Positions 44,001 through 51,112 of a stretch of DNA of 64,000 bases are shown piece by piece. Where the stretch lies: positions 13,427 through 77,426 of the forward strand of contig UQMK01000008.1 in the NCBI GenBank assembly GCA_900542085.1, given 5' to 3'. The notes beneath the pieces are model-generated. The model made no database searches. It was not told where the DNA came from and was given only the letters and a program-made list of their open reading frames with translations. A program made the position numbers and the translations under genes. The first letter of the stretch is position 1. The number at the start of each line of letters is the position of its first letter. Source of the DNA: an uncultured Collinsella sp. Lineage in GTDB: Bacteria > Actinomycetota > Coriobacteriia > Coriobacteriales > Coriobacteriaceae.

Positions 44001-44171
44001 ACCCAGTGAAACCCCGGCTTCCGCCGCATCATGACGGCACAGGTCGAGCTCGGCAAACGTAGGTGCCAGCAGCACGGCACGCCCGTGGCGGGCAATAAGG
44101 TCGGCAAGCAACGCCGACTCGGCATCGCTCAAATCCGTGCCGGCATTGGTGGTATAGATTCGAACAGGCAT
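41001..44171 (-). CDS. addB: AddB-like PD-(D/E)XK nuclease/inactivated-helicase subunit
   Basis: 1,056 residues with GGAGG close to the ATG at 44171. The C-terminal nuclease has CPLCWFVSYRVKPQS, GGRIDRVDVD and VVIDYKHRSG. The N-terminus (MPVRIYTTNAGTDLSDAESALL) has no Walker A. The four-cysteine iron-sulfur arrangement of Bacillus AddB is not complete; I see the CPLC pair and one C-terminal Cys. A low-complexity Ala/Asp/Lys stretch (about 42125-42235, repeated AKAAD/AKVAD units) interrupts the middle. It pairs with AddA for end resection. AdnAB-type or RecC-like relations are possible, but linkage to one helicase subunit favours AddAB. Confidence 0.85.
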   Translation of the reverse strand: MPVRIYTTNAGTDLSDAESALLADLIARHGRAVLLAPTFAELDLCRHDAAEAGVSLGIDYKTPTSWLRSLWELLGDGRGFVDNLQRQMLFSDMVTRLDDADLQPLSRSQGTVRMLARMARDVLPGVAGTGAERCRGDNCQPEPKSDAEARVFELLRAYAGGLDRRDMVEPCEAADIMAGALVDSLPACTRAVCVRGVTSFTHGLLELLSAVANNGGEVVVLLAREQAAMREELAAAFDARGVLFEIAPLGEDAVASDVACGTAAQPAFIEVAGPHARAHVYADAVDKLVKAHKEPKADKATAMPTDPVRVLVVSARAPQLFGELASRLAARHIAAETTEFTAFSQSIAGRQFAALAGLIERMKAADEGTASKTEWWPAPELTDWIYSPLSGADAVNARAFDKNMRLSRSKTTASVKSLLQSVQGQVRGARKAASDDNWFKNVPCVVSDVFQALWRDKPVTALKAMLAVAEALPDRSLGSLDGQARRQAEVALLRHVIDILMNGARALDVSQTATVPVLDGIRTKVDKRSAAYDYETHEVDRAPRAQVRFASLADAAALRPGSYDAVLFADVDLDSYPLSHEEGPLATLTASLGREGVTLEPAALLRVRFGHAMQTARGPVALARVTHDRQARECYPAAVWTELRAHAEAAEAAKAADDAKAADAAKVADADKAAGADKAKCVGEGDIVRDFDPAAGEGLKRERVTCEAPQHLSAEAVPYLVLRRRDGEGEDAPLVPRLTSASQIEAYSTCPLCWFVSYRVKPQSIDAGFGNMEKGNFVHDVLEHLHARLPQEGMERVTPENLPRAQELLREVFAETLAEHAGKRGTEGPLVPLSPVEERQVAEILPQLEGVLAYESEALTPFAPRYLEFAFNELQVEYAGWPLGGRIDRVDVDAENRAVVIDYKHRSGVEEFKLADPTVRDEESGEAPIDDPRWLPPHTQTLIYAQAMRRALGLDTRAALYFSTKGGKPALRGAASAELLEEERGDGRIPGLKKGFPGEGGNMDFDALLDRVEAGIAERLCELEAGDVAAVDPTSAQAAHARCSYNHEGTFVRRDV

Positions 44172-44253
44172 GGTCCTCCGCTCAAACTGTTCGCAATAAT
44201 CAATGTATCCATCCTACCCGCCCAAGCGGACAGATTTGCCCCACGCCAACAGA

Positions 44254-44342
44254 TTTGATCCCTTGGGGACGGAGGAAAACGGATCACCGAGGGGGTCTGT
44301 CTAACCCGGTGATCCGTTTTCCTCCGTCCCCAAGGGATCAAA
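44254..44342. repeat. Palindromic repeat family B, perfect copy
   Basis: Perfect 36-bp arms at 44254-44289 and 44307-44342, built on GATCCCTTGGGGACGGAGG, are separated by a 17-nt loop. Single-arm relatives occur at 56993-57022 and 57392-57420. It lies next to the terminator of the YerC gene, in the gap before addB. Confidence 0.9.
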
Positions 44343-44367
44343 AAACCGCCCCCGGAGGAGCGGTTTT
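44342..44367 (-). terminator. Intrinsic terminator of the YerC-family gene
   Basis: On the minus strand AAAACCGC pairs with GCGGTTTT around a 10-nt loop, followed by a T-run (AAAAAA at 44340-44345 on the plus strand). Confidence 0.85.
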
Positions 44368-44390
44368 GCACAATTCGTTTTTGGCGCGGC

Positions 44391-44690
44391 TTACTCGCCA
44401 TCCTCCAGCTTAATGAGGATCTTGCGATAGCCACCGTACTCGCCGTTGAGCGCCTTGGACACACGGCTCACCGTGGTGGACGAAGCGCCGGTACGGGCCT
44501 GAACCTCGACATAGGGCTCGCCCTCGTCTAGGTAACGCGCGACCTGCAGACGCTGCGATAGATCGCAAATCTCGCGCGGCGTGCAGATATCGGTCAAAAA
44601 CGCTTGGATATCTTTCTCGTCGTCCAAAAGGCTAAATGCGTGGACCAGCTGCTTGACATCAGGCTTGTCAAACATGTTCTCGATATTCAT
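44391..44690 (-). CDS. YerC/YecD-family TrpR-like DNA-binding protein
   Basis: 99 residues. The centre reads DICTPREICDLSQRLQVARYLDEG followed by the helix-turn-helix TGASSTTVSRVSKALNGEYG. This is the TrpR-superfamily layout of YerC/YecD proteins. These are predicted small regulators with unknown effector. No trp genes lie nearby. A downstream terminator and an upstream 323-base gap show it is a single-gene unit. Confidence 0.9.
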   Translation of the reverse strand: MNIENMFDKPDVKQLVHAFSLLDDEKDIQAFLTDICTPREICDLSQRLQVARYLDEGEPYVEVQARTGASSTTVSRVSKALNGEYGGYRKILIKLEDGE

Positions 44691-45013
44691 CGATCACCAC
44701 CAAACCCGCCAAAAGGCATCGAAGTTGATACTGACATCGGGCATCGCTCGCCCGTTCTATGCAATAGGGCAACGCCTGTGGCTTTTGCCCGTAGCAGTTT
44801 AGCACACCACCAAACTAAAGCGACAAGACTCTCTGCCAGCGGCGCATTTTTTAGGACGAGCGCCGTTTTGAAACCGAATGCGCACGCAAGCTCCACGAAT
44901 ATCTGAGACAATGGGCGCCCAAACAGGACCGTGCCCACGCATCTATCCGAGTTGCAAAGGCATGTGCCCCTCACGCCCCCTCACCACGCCATGCGCAAGA
45001 AAGGATTCCCACC
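44691..45013. other. Divergent promoter region between YerC-family gene and small membrane protein gene
   Basis: No ORF or RNA gene is convincing here. The region should hold the promoters of both flanking genes. A possible plus-strand -10 (GACAAT near 44906) is the only hint, with no good -35. Confidence 0.35.
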
Positions 45014-45379
45014 ATGCGCTTTTTGCTCAACTGGCTTTTGACCTCAATCGCCATCGCGATTGCAACGTTTCTCGTCCCCGGCATTCAGCCCTTCGGCATG
45101 GCCGACGCCTGGGTCTGCTTTGCCTTCGTGGGACTGTTCCTCAACATCGTCGACTCGCTCGTAAAGCCGTTCCTGACGGTCATCTCACTGCCGCTCACTA
45201 TTATCACGCTTGGTATTTTTCAGCTCGTAGTCAACAGCTTTATGCTCGAGCTGGCCAGCTACCTGTCGGTCAATCTGCTGGGAGCGGGTATCTCCATTGC
45301 CGGCTTTGGATCGGCCTTTATGGGCAGCATCCTGGTATCCATCATGCGCAGCATTCTCGATGGCGTCGCCAAGAACTAA
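45014..45379 (+). CDS. Four-helix small membrane protein, phage-holin-like family (PF04020)
   Basis: 121 residues with AAAGGA upstream. Four hydrophobic helices are visible (LLNWLLTSIAIAIATFLVPG, AWVCFAFVGLFLNIVDSLV, LTIITLGIFQLVVNSFMLEL, a C-terminal helix). The conserved K-P-F-L-T-V-ISLPLTIITLGIF block is typical of PF04020. Despite the family nickname, these are common chromosomal membrane proteins of unknown role and no phage genes surround it. Confidence 0.88.
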   Translation: MRFLLNWLLTSIAIAIATFLVPGIQPFGMADAWVCFAFVGLFLNIVDSLVKPFLTVISLPLTIITLGIFQLVVNSFMLELASYLSVNLLGAGISIAGFGSAFMGSILVSIMRSILDGVAKN

Positions 45380-45516
45380 AGCGACCGGATACGGACCGCC
45401 ACAACACACCAAAACGAAGGCCGTCCATCGCAACGATGGGCGGCCTTGTCATTTGCCAAGCCTCAGAGGGCAAGATGATCTACCACTTCTGCCCCGTCCC
45501 CAAATGGCAGGTGGGG

Positions 45517-45945
45517 CTAGATTACGTAGTCGTAGCCCTCGTTGGGGGCGACGAGTGCATCGAGCGTCACGCCGTCGAGGTAGTCGTTGATGAGCTTGTC
45601 CAGGTTCTTCCACACGTCGAGCGTGGGGCACTCATCAGATCGCGAGCAACCCTTGCAGTCGCCGTCCAGGCATGCGACCGGCGCCAGGCTGCCCTCGGTC
45701 AGGCGCAAGATCTCGCCTACCGTGTACTGCTCGGGCGGGCGCGTGAGCACGTAGCCGCCGCCTTTGCCGCGCATGCCCGAGAGCATATTGGCGCGCACGA
45801 GCGTGGCCAAAATGTTCTCCAGATATTTCTCCGAAATCCCCTGACGCGCGGCGATCTCTTTGAGGGGAATGCGGCCTGCCGCCTGGTGCTCGGCCAGGTC
45901 AACCATAACGCGCAGGGCATATCTGCCCTTTGTGGAAACCAACAT
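45517..45945 (-). CDS. Rrf2-family transcription regulator (IscR/CymR-like)
   Basis: 142 residues. The N-terminus MLVSTKGRYALRVMVDLAEH and the wing GKGGGYVLTRPP are typical of Rrf2 proteins. Four cysteines in CLDGDCKGCSRSDEC could bind an Fe-S cluster as in IscR, which would make it a redox or cluster sensor. It is transcribed away from cysK with a 253-base shared upstream region. By analogy with CymR and IscR it may regulate cysK and the sulfur genes, but this is inference. Confidence 0.92.
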   Translation of the reverse strand: MLVSTKGRYALRVMVDLAEHQAAGRIPLKEIAARQGISEKYLENILATLVRANMLSGMRGKGGGYVLTRPPEQYTVGEILRLTEGSLAPVACLDGDCKGCSRSDECPTLDVWKNLDKLINDYLDGVTLDALVAPNEGYDYVI

Positions 45946-46062
45946 ATATATTGCTGCCTTTCGGTCTTTTAATTCGTAGAAATTCTAGCCGAAAAATTGG
46001 TTTTGAAAATACCTATTCCCGTCAAGCTGGTTAATCGACTCGTAATAATCTTCTATTTCCTA

Positions 46063-46091
46063 TTGCATTACTAGGCTTTACTGTCTACTAT
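46063..46091 (+). promoter_or_regulatory. Probable cysK promoter
   Basis: TTGCAT (46063-46068), a 17-bp spacer and TACTAT (46086-46091) form a good sigma-70-type promoter directed at cysK, 108 bases before its start. Confidence 0.6.
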
Positions 46092-46113
46092 GCTTGCCAA
46101 CAGCAAAAAGAAC

Positions 46114-46134
46114 AACCCATAAGGTTTATGGGTT
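46114..46134 (+). promoter_or_regulatory. Leader hairpin of cysK
   Basis: AACCCATAA and TTATGGGTT form a perfect 9-bp stem with a 3-nt loop just downstream of the predicted start of transcription. It may stabilise the mRNA or bind a regulator as DNA. No riboswitch family was recognised. Confidence 0.5.
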
Positions 46135-46198
46135 TCGCTGCTACTCACACCGTAAACCCACACGGTATCCAGTCATTTGAACACTTTGGAGGTTCACC

Positions 46199-47137
46199 AT
46201 GAGCAATGTTTACACGTCCATCGATCAGCTTATCGGCCACACTCCGCTTCTGGAGCTCACTCACTTTGAGGCCGATGAGGACCTCAAGGCCCGCGTGCTC
46301 GTCAAGCTGGAATACTTCAACCCCGCCGGCTCCGTCAAAGACCGTGTCGCCAAGAACATGATCGACGAGGCCGAGAAGGCCGGCAAGCTCGTGCGCGGCG
46401 GCGACTACACCATCATCGAGCCCACGAGCGGCAACACCGGCGTCGGCATCGCCTCGGTGGCGGCCGCCCGCGGCTACAAGGTGATCATCACCATGCCCGA
46501 GACCATGTCCGTTGAGCGCCGCAAGCTTATGCAGGCATATGGCGCACAACTCGTGCTCACCGACGGCTCCAAGGGCATGAAGGGCGCCATCGCCAAGGCC
46601 GAGGAACTGCAGAAGGAGACCCCCAACAGCATTATCGCCGGCCAGTTTGTAAACCCCGCCAACCCCGCCATCCACAAGGCCACGACCGGCCCCGAGATCT
46701 GGGATGACACCGACGGCGAGGTCGACATCTTCGTCGCCGGCGTCGGCACCGGCGGCACCGTGACCGGCGTGGGCGAGTTCCTCAAGGAGCAGAATCCCGA
46801 GATTCAGGTTGTCGCCGTCGAGCCCGCCACTTCCCCGGTGCTCTCCAAGGGCCAGGCCGGCCCGCACAAGATCCAGGGTATCGGCGCCGGCTTTGTGCCC
46901 GACGTCCTCGACACCCAGGTCTATGACGAGATCATTCCCGTCGAGAACGACGACGCCTTTGCCACCGGCCGCGCCGTGGGCCACAAGGAGGGCGTGCTCG
47001 TGGGTATTTCGTCCGGCGCCGCCGTGTGGGCCGCGCTGCAGCTGGCCAAGCGCCCCGAGAACGAGGGCAAGACCATCGTGGCGCTGCTCGCCGATACCGG
47101 TGAGCGTTACCTGTCCACGGCGCTCTTCCAGGACTAG
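46199..47137 (+). CDS. cysK: Cysteine synthase (O-acetylserine sulfhydrylase)
   Basis: 312 residues, standard length, with GGAGG before the ATG. The PLP lysine is in NPAGSVKDRVAKNM (about residue 44). TSGNTGVGIAS binds substrate, GVGTGGTVTGVG binds the PLP phosphate, and the C-terminal serine site is ISSGAAVWAAL. It makes cysteine from O-acetylserine and sulfide. The adjacent Rrf2 regulator and mnmA suggest a sulfur-relay neighbourhood. No cysE is in the window. Confidence 0.95.
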   Translation: MSNVYTSIDQLIGHTPLLELTHFEADEDLKARVLVKLEYFNPAGSVKDRVAKNMIDEAEKAGKLVRGGDYTIIEPTSGNTGVGIASVAAARGYKVIITMPETMSVERRKLMQAYGAQLVLTDGSKGMKGAIAKAEELQKETPNSIIAGQFVNPANPAIHKATTGPEIWDDTDGEVDIFVAGVGTGGTVTGVGEFLKEQNPEIQVVAVEPATSPVLSKGQAGPHKIQGIGAGFVPDVLDTQVYDEIIPVENDDAFATGRAVGHKEGVLVGISSGAAVWAALQLAKRPENEGKTIVALLADTGERYLSTALFQD

Positions 47138-47142
47138 AGCTT

Positions 47143-47159
47143 CTCGTTCTTAGAACGAG
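47143..47159. promoter_or_regulatory. 17-bp perfect palindrome downstream of cysK
   Basis: CTCGTTCTTAGAACGAG is perfectly symmetric around one T and has no T-run, so it looks more like a protein-binding site than a terminator. It lies 6 bases after the cysK stop. Confidence 0.4.
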
Positions 47160-47240
47160 TCCAAGGCACGCCGGCCTCCCCTCTCTTCTGGCAGCCTGAG
47201 CTCATCCCAACAGGGTGTCCCACGAGACGTCCGAACTTGA

Positions 47241-47246
47241 TACAAT
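47241..47246 (+). promoter_or_regulatory. Possible extended -10 for mnmA
   Basis: TTGATACAAT gives a TACAAT -10 with TG in the extended position. No good -35 is seen. It directly precedes the terminator hairpin at 47251. Confidence 0.35.
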
Positions 47247-47250
47247 GTCT

Positions 47251-47288
47251 GCGGCGCGGAACCAGCCTCCCGCGCCGCTTTTCTTTTT
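47251..47288 (+). terminator. Intrinsic terminator between cysK and mnmA
   Basis: GCGGCGCGG pairs perfectly with CCGCGCCGC around a 10-nt loop, followed by TTTTCTTTTTT. It ends cysK transcription 30 bases before the mnmA start. Confidence 0.85.
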
Positions 47289-47318
47289 TGGCCACATGCC
47301 ACCAAGGAGAACCTCCCC

Positions 47319-48419
47319 ATGCACAACAAGCGCGTGCTCGTCGCCATGAGCGGCGGCGTCGATTCCAGCGTGACCGCCTATCTGCTCAAGTGCCAGGGCT
47401 ACGAATGCGTCGGCGCCACCATGCGCCTCACCTGCCCCGCGCCCGATCCCGTCACGGGCATGAGCAAGGTCGACCGCGACATCGCCGATGCAAAGGCCGT
47501 CGCCGAGCGCCTGGGGATACCCCACCATGTGCTCGACCTGCAGCAGACCTTCGACCGCAATGTTATCGAGCGCTTCGTGACCGCCTACCAGGAGGGGCTG
47601 ACGCCCAACCCGTGCATCATCTGCAACCGCCATATTAAGTTTGGCGCGCTGCTCGATGCGGCACTCGATATGGGCTGCGACTACATCGCCACAGGCCACT
47701 ACGCCAAAACGAGTCAGGCGCCCGACGGCACCTGGCAGCTGCACCGCGGCGAGGACTCCAAAAAGGACCAGAGCTACTTTTTGTATTCGCTCACGCAAGA
47801 GCGTCTGTCGCACACGATCTTTCCGCTGGCTGGGCTGGACAAAGAGCGCGACGTGCGCCGCATTGCCGCCGAGCAGGGCTTCATAAACGCCAAGAAAGCC
47901 GAGAGCGAGGATATCTGCTTTATCGCGGACGGCGACTACGCGGGCTATATCGAGCGCCGCTGCGGACATCCCGCTGCGTCGGGCGATATTGTATGGCGCG
48001 ACGACAGCGTGGTCGGACATCACAACGGTGCGTTGCGCTATACCATCGGCCAGCGCAAGGGCCTGGGCGTCGCGATGGCGCATCCCGTGTACGTAACGGC
48101 CGTCGATGCCGCCAACAACATTGTGCATTTGGGCGAGGCCGAGGACCTGACGGCCACAGCGCTCACGGCCAATGACTGGATCTGGAGCGCCCCCGCCGAC
48201 CGCATGGAGGCAGAGCTCACGTCCGGCGGCATTCGCGTGGGCGCCAAGTACCGCTACCGTCAAAAGGACCAGGCAGCAACCCTTACACGTGGCGCCGACG
48301 GGCAAATGCTGCTGACTTTTGACGAGCCGCAACGAGCCATCGCCCCCGGCCAGGCAGTCGTTATCTACCGCGGCGACGTCGTCTTGGGCGGCGGCACCGT
48401 GACCGGCGCCATCAAATAA
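47319..48419 (+). CDS. mnmA: tRNA-specific 2-thiouridylase
   Basis: 366 residues with AAGGAG before the ATG. The N-terminal PP-loop is VAMSGGVDSSVTAYLL. The first catalytic cysteine is in LTPNPCIICNRHIKFG and the second in SEDICFIADGDY. ATGHYAK and LRYTIGQRKGLG are also canonical. It thiolates U34 of Lys, Glu and Gln tRNAs using sulfur from a cysteine desulfurase, which is not encoded here. It is separated from cysK by a terminator, so it likely has its own promoter. Confidence 0.96.
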   Translation: MHNKRVLVAMSGGVDSSVTAYLLKCQGYECVGATMRLTCPAPDPVTGMSKVDRDIADAKAVAERLGIPHHVLDLQQTFDRNVIERFVTAYQEGLTPNPCIICNRHIKFGALLDAALDMGCDYIATGHYAKTSQAPDGTWQLHRGEDSKKDQSYFLYSLTQERLSHTIFPLAGLDKERDVRRIAAEQGFINAKKAESEDICFIADGDYAGYIERRCGHPAASGDIVWRDDSVVGHHNGALRYTIGQRKGLGVAMAHPVYVTAVDAANNIVHLGEAEDLTATALTANDWIWSAPADRMEAELTSGGIRVGAKYRYRQKDQAATLTRGADGQMLLTFDEPQRAIAPGQAVVIYRGDVVLGGGTVTGAIK

Positions 48420-48433
48420 CAGCACTCCTCGAT

Positions 48434-48502
48434 AAGTTGCGGTGAAATAGGGACTGTTTTAGCAGTTAACCAATCGCAACAGTCCCTATTTCACCGCAAC
48501 TT
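48434..48502. repeat. Palindromic repeat family A, copy 2 (perfect)
   Basis: Perfect 25-bp arms (AAGTTGCGGTGAAATAGGGA + CTGTT, 48434-48458 and its complement 48478-48502) enclose a 19-nt loop. It lies between mnmA and the HTH-HipA-like gene. Confidence 0.92.
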
Positions 48503-48503
48503 T

Positions 48504-48556
48504 GTTAAGTATTATGATGTTTGTGCTTGCTATATTTAACGATTAGAATACTTAAC
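48504..48556 (+). promoter_or_regulatory. Promoter bracketed by inverted-repeat operators of the HTH-HipA-like gene
   Basis: GTTAAGTATT (48504-48513) and AATACTTAAC (48547-48556) are perfect inverted repeats. Between and overlapping them are -35 TTGTGC (48521-48526), a 17-bp spacer and -10 TAGAAT (48544-48549). The right operator overlaps the -10, which fits autorepression by the HTH domain of the downstream protein. Confidence 0.65.
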
Positions 48557-48571
48557 GAGGTGATGCAGCAG

Positions 48572-49945
48572 ATGAGTACTTCCAACTATATAACCATGGG
48601 TGACGCCGCGCGCCTGCTGGGCGTTACGAAGGCCCGTATATCGCAACTGGCTGCATCGGGAACGCTCGCGTTCGATATCGTCGGTGGGCGGAAAATGGTT
48701 CAGTACGATTCCGCGATTGGTTATCAAAAGGTCCGTAAGCGTGGGCGCCGTCCCGCAGCTGACGTAGGGCGCAAGTTCACGTTGATGTCAGCCGACCACG
48801 AGGTCGCGCATGTCTCGTTTGATCCAACGCGCGAGTTTTCCTTTGAAATTGCCGAAATACTCGATGCACGAAGGATGCCGTTTGGCACGTGCTCGGGTTC
48901 TTCTCCAACGGTGAATAAACGAGCGCTCAACACGTGGTGGAGCCACCGGTCGGTGCCCGACGTCCGCCCCGGACTCATCTCGCGCTATCGCGAGCTGGGA
49001 ATTGACAGCGGAATTGAAGTGCCCGTTCGTTGCCTGGGTTTTTCGCTTTCGGATTGCTATTGGCTAAGACCGGTCGACTGCGATGGACTCGATTGGCAGC
49101 ACCTCAATTACTTCGAAAACGATTTTGAACGGTCGGCACCCGAGCATCGTTCAGGCTGGCTTGAGGGCATCGGACTCAAAAATCCTGACAATACGTCCGA
49201 GGGCGAGCTCCCCAAAACCTGGATGATCCGCAATGGCGTTCGCATCCTGGTCAAAGGATGCGGAATGGACGATCAGCGACCGTTTAACGAGGCGGTTGCA
49301 ACAGCTCTACATCGGCGTCTGCTATCCAAAGGTGAGTTTGTTCCCTATACGGTCGAGCGCATGTTCGACGGGCCCGTATGCCTATGCGATGACTTTCTTA
49401 ATGGCCGTGAGGAATACGTGCCGGCCGCTTATATCAGGGACGCACTCGGTGGCCAGCGAGGAAACTCAACATACGATCGATACTGTCGCTTTCTTGGCAG
49501 ACACGGGGCTGACGAAGCCACGGTAAGAAAATCCATGTCGCAGATGATTGTCTGCGATGCCCTCCTGGCCAACAGCGACCGCCACTGGCGAAACTTCGGC
49601 ATCATCCGCAATGTCGACACGCTGGAAATGCGGCCTGCACCGCTGTTCGATAGTGGCAATTGCCTGTGGTACAACGTGCCAACCGCCGTGCTCGTTGCCG
49701 GGGAGTTTGGATTTGCCGCCAAACCGTTTGGTCCGGACCCTTCCACTCAGCTAGCATTTGCTGACTCGCTCGATTGGTTCGATGCGTCGCATCTCGATGG
49801 GTTCGTCGACGAGGCAGTCGAAATCCTCTCACAAAGCGCATGGGCAACAGCAGGCAATCGCCTCAAGGCCATCCGCCGCGGTCTCGAGCGCCGCACGATA
49901 GAGGTAAGCGCCGCCGTTGAGGTGCTACGGCACGTGCAGAGATAA
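48572..49945 (+). CDS. Fused HTH domain-HipA-like kinase (single-gene toxin-antitoxin-like regulator)
   Basis: 457 residues from the ATG at 48572 (GAGG 11 bases upstream; an in-frame ATG at 48563 is the alternative). Residues 6-45 form a MerR/excisionase-type helix-turn-helix (ITMGDAARLLGVTKARISQL). The C-terminal 230 residues resemble HipA/CtkA kinases: a lysine in WMIRNGVRILVKG, catalytic loop LLANSDRHWRNFGIIRN and metal-binding RPAPLFDSGNCLWY. HipA kinases phosphorylate tRNA synthetases or other targets, usually under a separate HipB repressor. Here a DNA-binding domain is fused instead. No separate HipB is seen. Nearly identical palindromes flank the gene on both sides. The substrate is unknown. 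Confidence 0.82.
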   Translation: MSTSNYITMGDAARLLGVTKARISQLAASGTLAFDIVGGRKMVQYDSAIGYQKVRKRGRRPAADVGRKFTLMSADHEVAHVSFDPTREFSFEIAEILDARRMPFGTCSGSSPTVNKRALNTWWSHRSVPDVRPGLISRYRELGIDSGIEVPVRCLGFSLSDCYWLRPVDCDGLDWQHLNYFENDFERSAPEHRSGWLEGIGLKNPDNTSEGELPKTWMIRNGVRILVKGCGMDDQRPFNEAVATALHRRLLSKGEFVPYTVERMFDGPVCLCDDFLNGREEYVPAAYIRDALGGQRGNSTYDRYCRFLGRHGADEATVRKSMSQMIVCDALLANSDRHWRNFGIIRNVDTLEMRPAPLFDSGNCLWYNVPTAVLVAGEFGFAAKPFGPDPSTQLAFADSLDWFDASHLDGFVDEAVEILSQSAWATAGNRLKAIRRGLERRTIEVSAAVEVLRHVQR

Positions 49946-49958
49946 CAGCACTGCCCCC

Positions 49959-50029
49959 TAAGTTGCGGTGAAATAGGGACTGTTTGGCGGTTTTAAACGC
50001 TTAAACAGTCCCTATTTCACCGCAACTTA
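49959..50029. repeat. Palindromic repeat family A, copy 3 (perfect)
   Basis: Perfect 27-bp arms at 49959-49985 and 50003-50029 enclose a 17-nt loop. The arm sequence matches copy 2 over its full 25-bp arm. It lies between the convergent HTH-HipA-like and M42 peptidase genes. Confidence 0.92.
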
Positions 50030-50080
50030 CAGAGGGCGGCCTCGGTCGGTACTGCGCTGCCAGCCGAGGCCGCTGCTCCC

Positions 50081-51112
50081 CTAGCGCTGGACGTAGGCGC
50101 GGACGAGCTCGTAGGTGTTGCGCACGCCGTCCATGTGGCTGCGCTCGTAGTTGTGGCTCGCGTACACACCGGGGCCGATCAGGCCGTGACGGATGTCGTA
50201 GCCGGCAGAAAGCGTGGCCTCAACGTCCGAGCCGTAATGCGGGTACACGTCGATGGCGTAATCGAGCTCGAGCTCGCGCGCGATATTGGACAGCGTGGTC
50301 ACCAGATCGTAGTTATAGGGACCACCCGAATCCTTGGCACAGATCGACACCATGCGCTCGGTGCAGCCCAGGTCGTCGCCCACGCAGCCCATGTCAACGC
50401 TAATCATCTCGCGCGTGTCGGCCGGCACGAAGGCGCCGCCGTGGCCGACCTCCTCGTACACGGTAAAGAGCAGCGACACCTTGCGCGAAAGCGTCACTTC
50501 GCCGTCAGCAACGGCGCGGGCCAAGCCCAGCAGAATCGACGCCGACAGTTTGTCATCCAGGAAGCGACTCTTAATGTAGCCGCTCTCCGTCACCGTGGTA
50601 CGCGGATCCATAGCGATGATGTCGCCGGTCTGAATACCCAGCTCGTGCACATCGTCCTTGCTGTCGACATTCTCGTCGAGCAGGATTTCCATGTTCTTCT
50701 CGATGGTCTTGACCGGCTCATCGGCCACATGCGCCGAAGGCTCGGTGTTGAGAACCACGCCCGTGTACACATTGCCATCGCGCGTATAAACGGTGCAGTT
50801 CTCGCCATCGGCCGTAGACCACTGATGCCCGCCGAGGGTCGTGGGACGCAAGCGGCCATTGTCCTTAATGGAACGCACCATGGCGCCCAGGGTGTCGACA
50901 TGGCTCGCCAGTACGAGCGGCTCACCCTCGCCACCAAGCTCAACCAGCACGTTGCCCTTATTGGAACGCTCGGGGCCAAAACCCATATCGTGCAACGTTT
51001 CCATTAGATAATCAGTCGCCGCACGGGTATAGCCCGTAGGCGAGGCAATAGAAGTCAGCGTCTTAAGCTGGTCAGTAATGAAACCAAGCGTAGAATCCAT
51101 TTGGGACACCAT
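50081..51112 (-). CDS. M42-family metallopeptidase (glutamyl aminopeptidase / FrvX type)
   Basis: 343 residues. The start is the ATG at 51112 with GGAG 6 bases upstream. Zinc-ligand motifs of the family are visible: ASHVDTLGAMV (His, Asp), SRFLDDKLSASILL (Asp), TVYEEVGHGGA (catalytic Glu pair), ISVDMGCVGDD (Asp) and a C-terminal ASHNYERSHMDG (His). These are dinuclear cytoplasmic aminopeptidases, often large oligomers, that act on peptides released by proteolysis. It is a single-gene unit separated from fucO by a long palindromic element. Confidence 0.92.
   Translation of the reverse strand: MVSQMDSTLGFITDQLKTLTSIASPTGYTRAATDYLMETLHDMGFGPERSNKGNVLVELGGEGEPLVLASHVDTLGAMVRSIKDNGRLRPTTLGGHQWSTADGENCTVYTRDGNVYTGVVLNTEPSAHVADEPVKTIEKNMEILLDENVDSKDDVHELGIQTGDIIAMDPRTTVTESGYIKSRFLDDKLSASILLGLARAVADGEVTLSRKVSLLFTVYEEVGHGGAFVPADTREMISVDMGCVGDDLGCTERMVSICAKDSGGPYNYDLVTTLSNIARELELDYAIDVYPHYGSDVEATLSAGYDIRHGLIGPGVYASHNYERSHMDGVRNTYELVRAYVQR

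Noticed and set aside
45014..45379. Phage-holin label as evidence for a prophage
   Set aside because: PF04020 proteins are common chromosomal membrane proteins and no phage structural, integrase or lysis genes are present.
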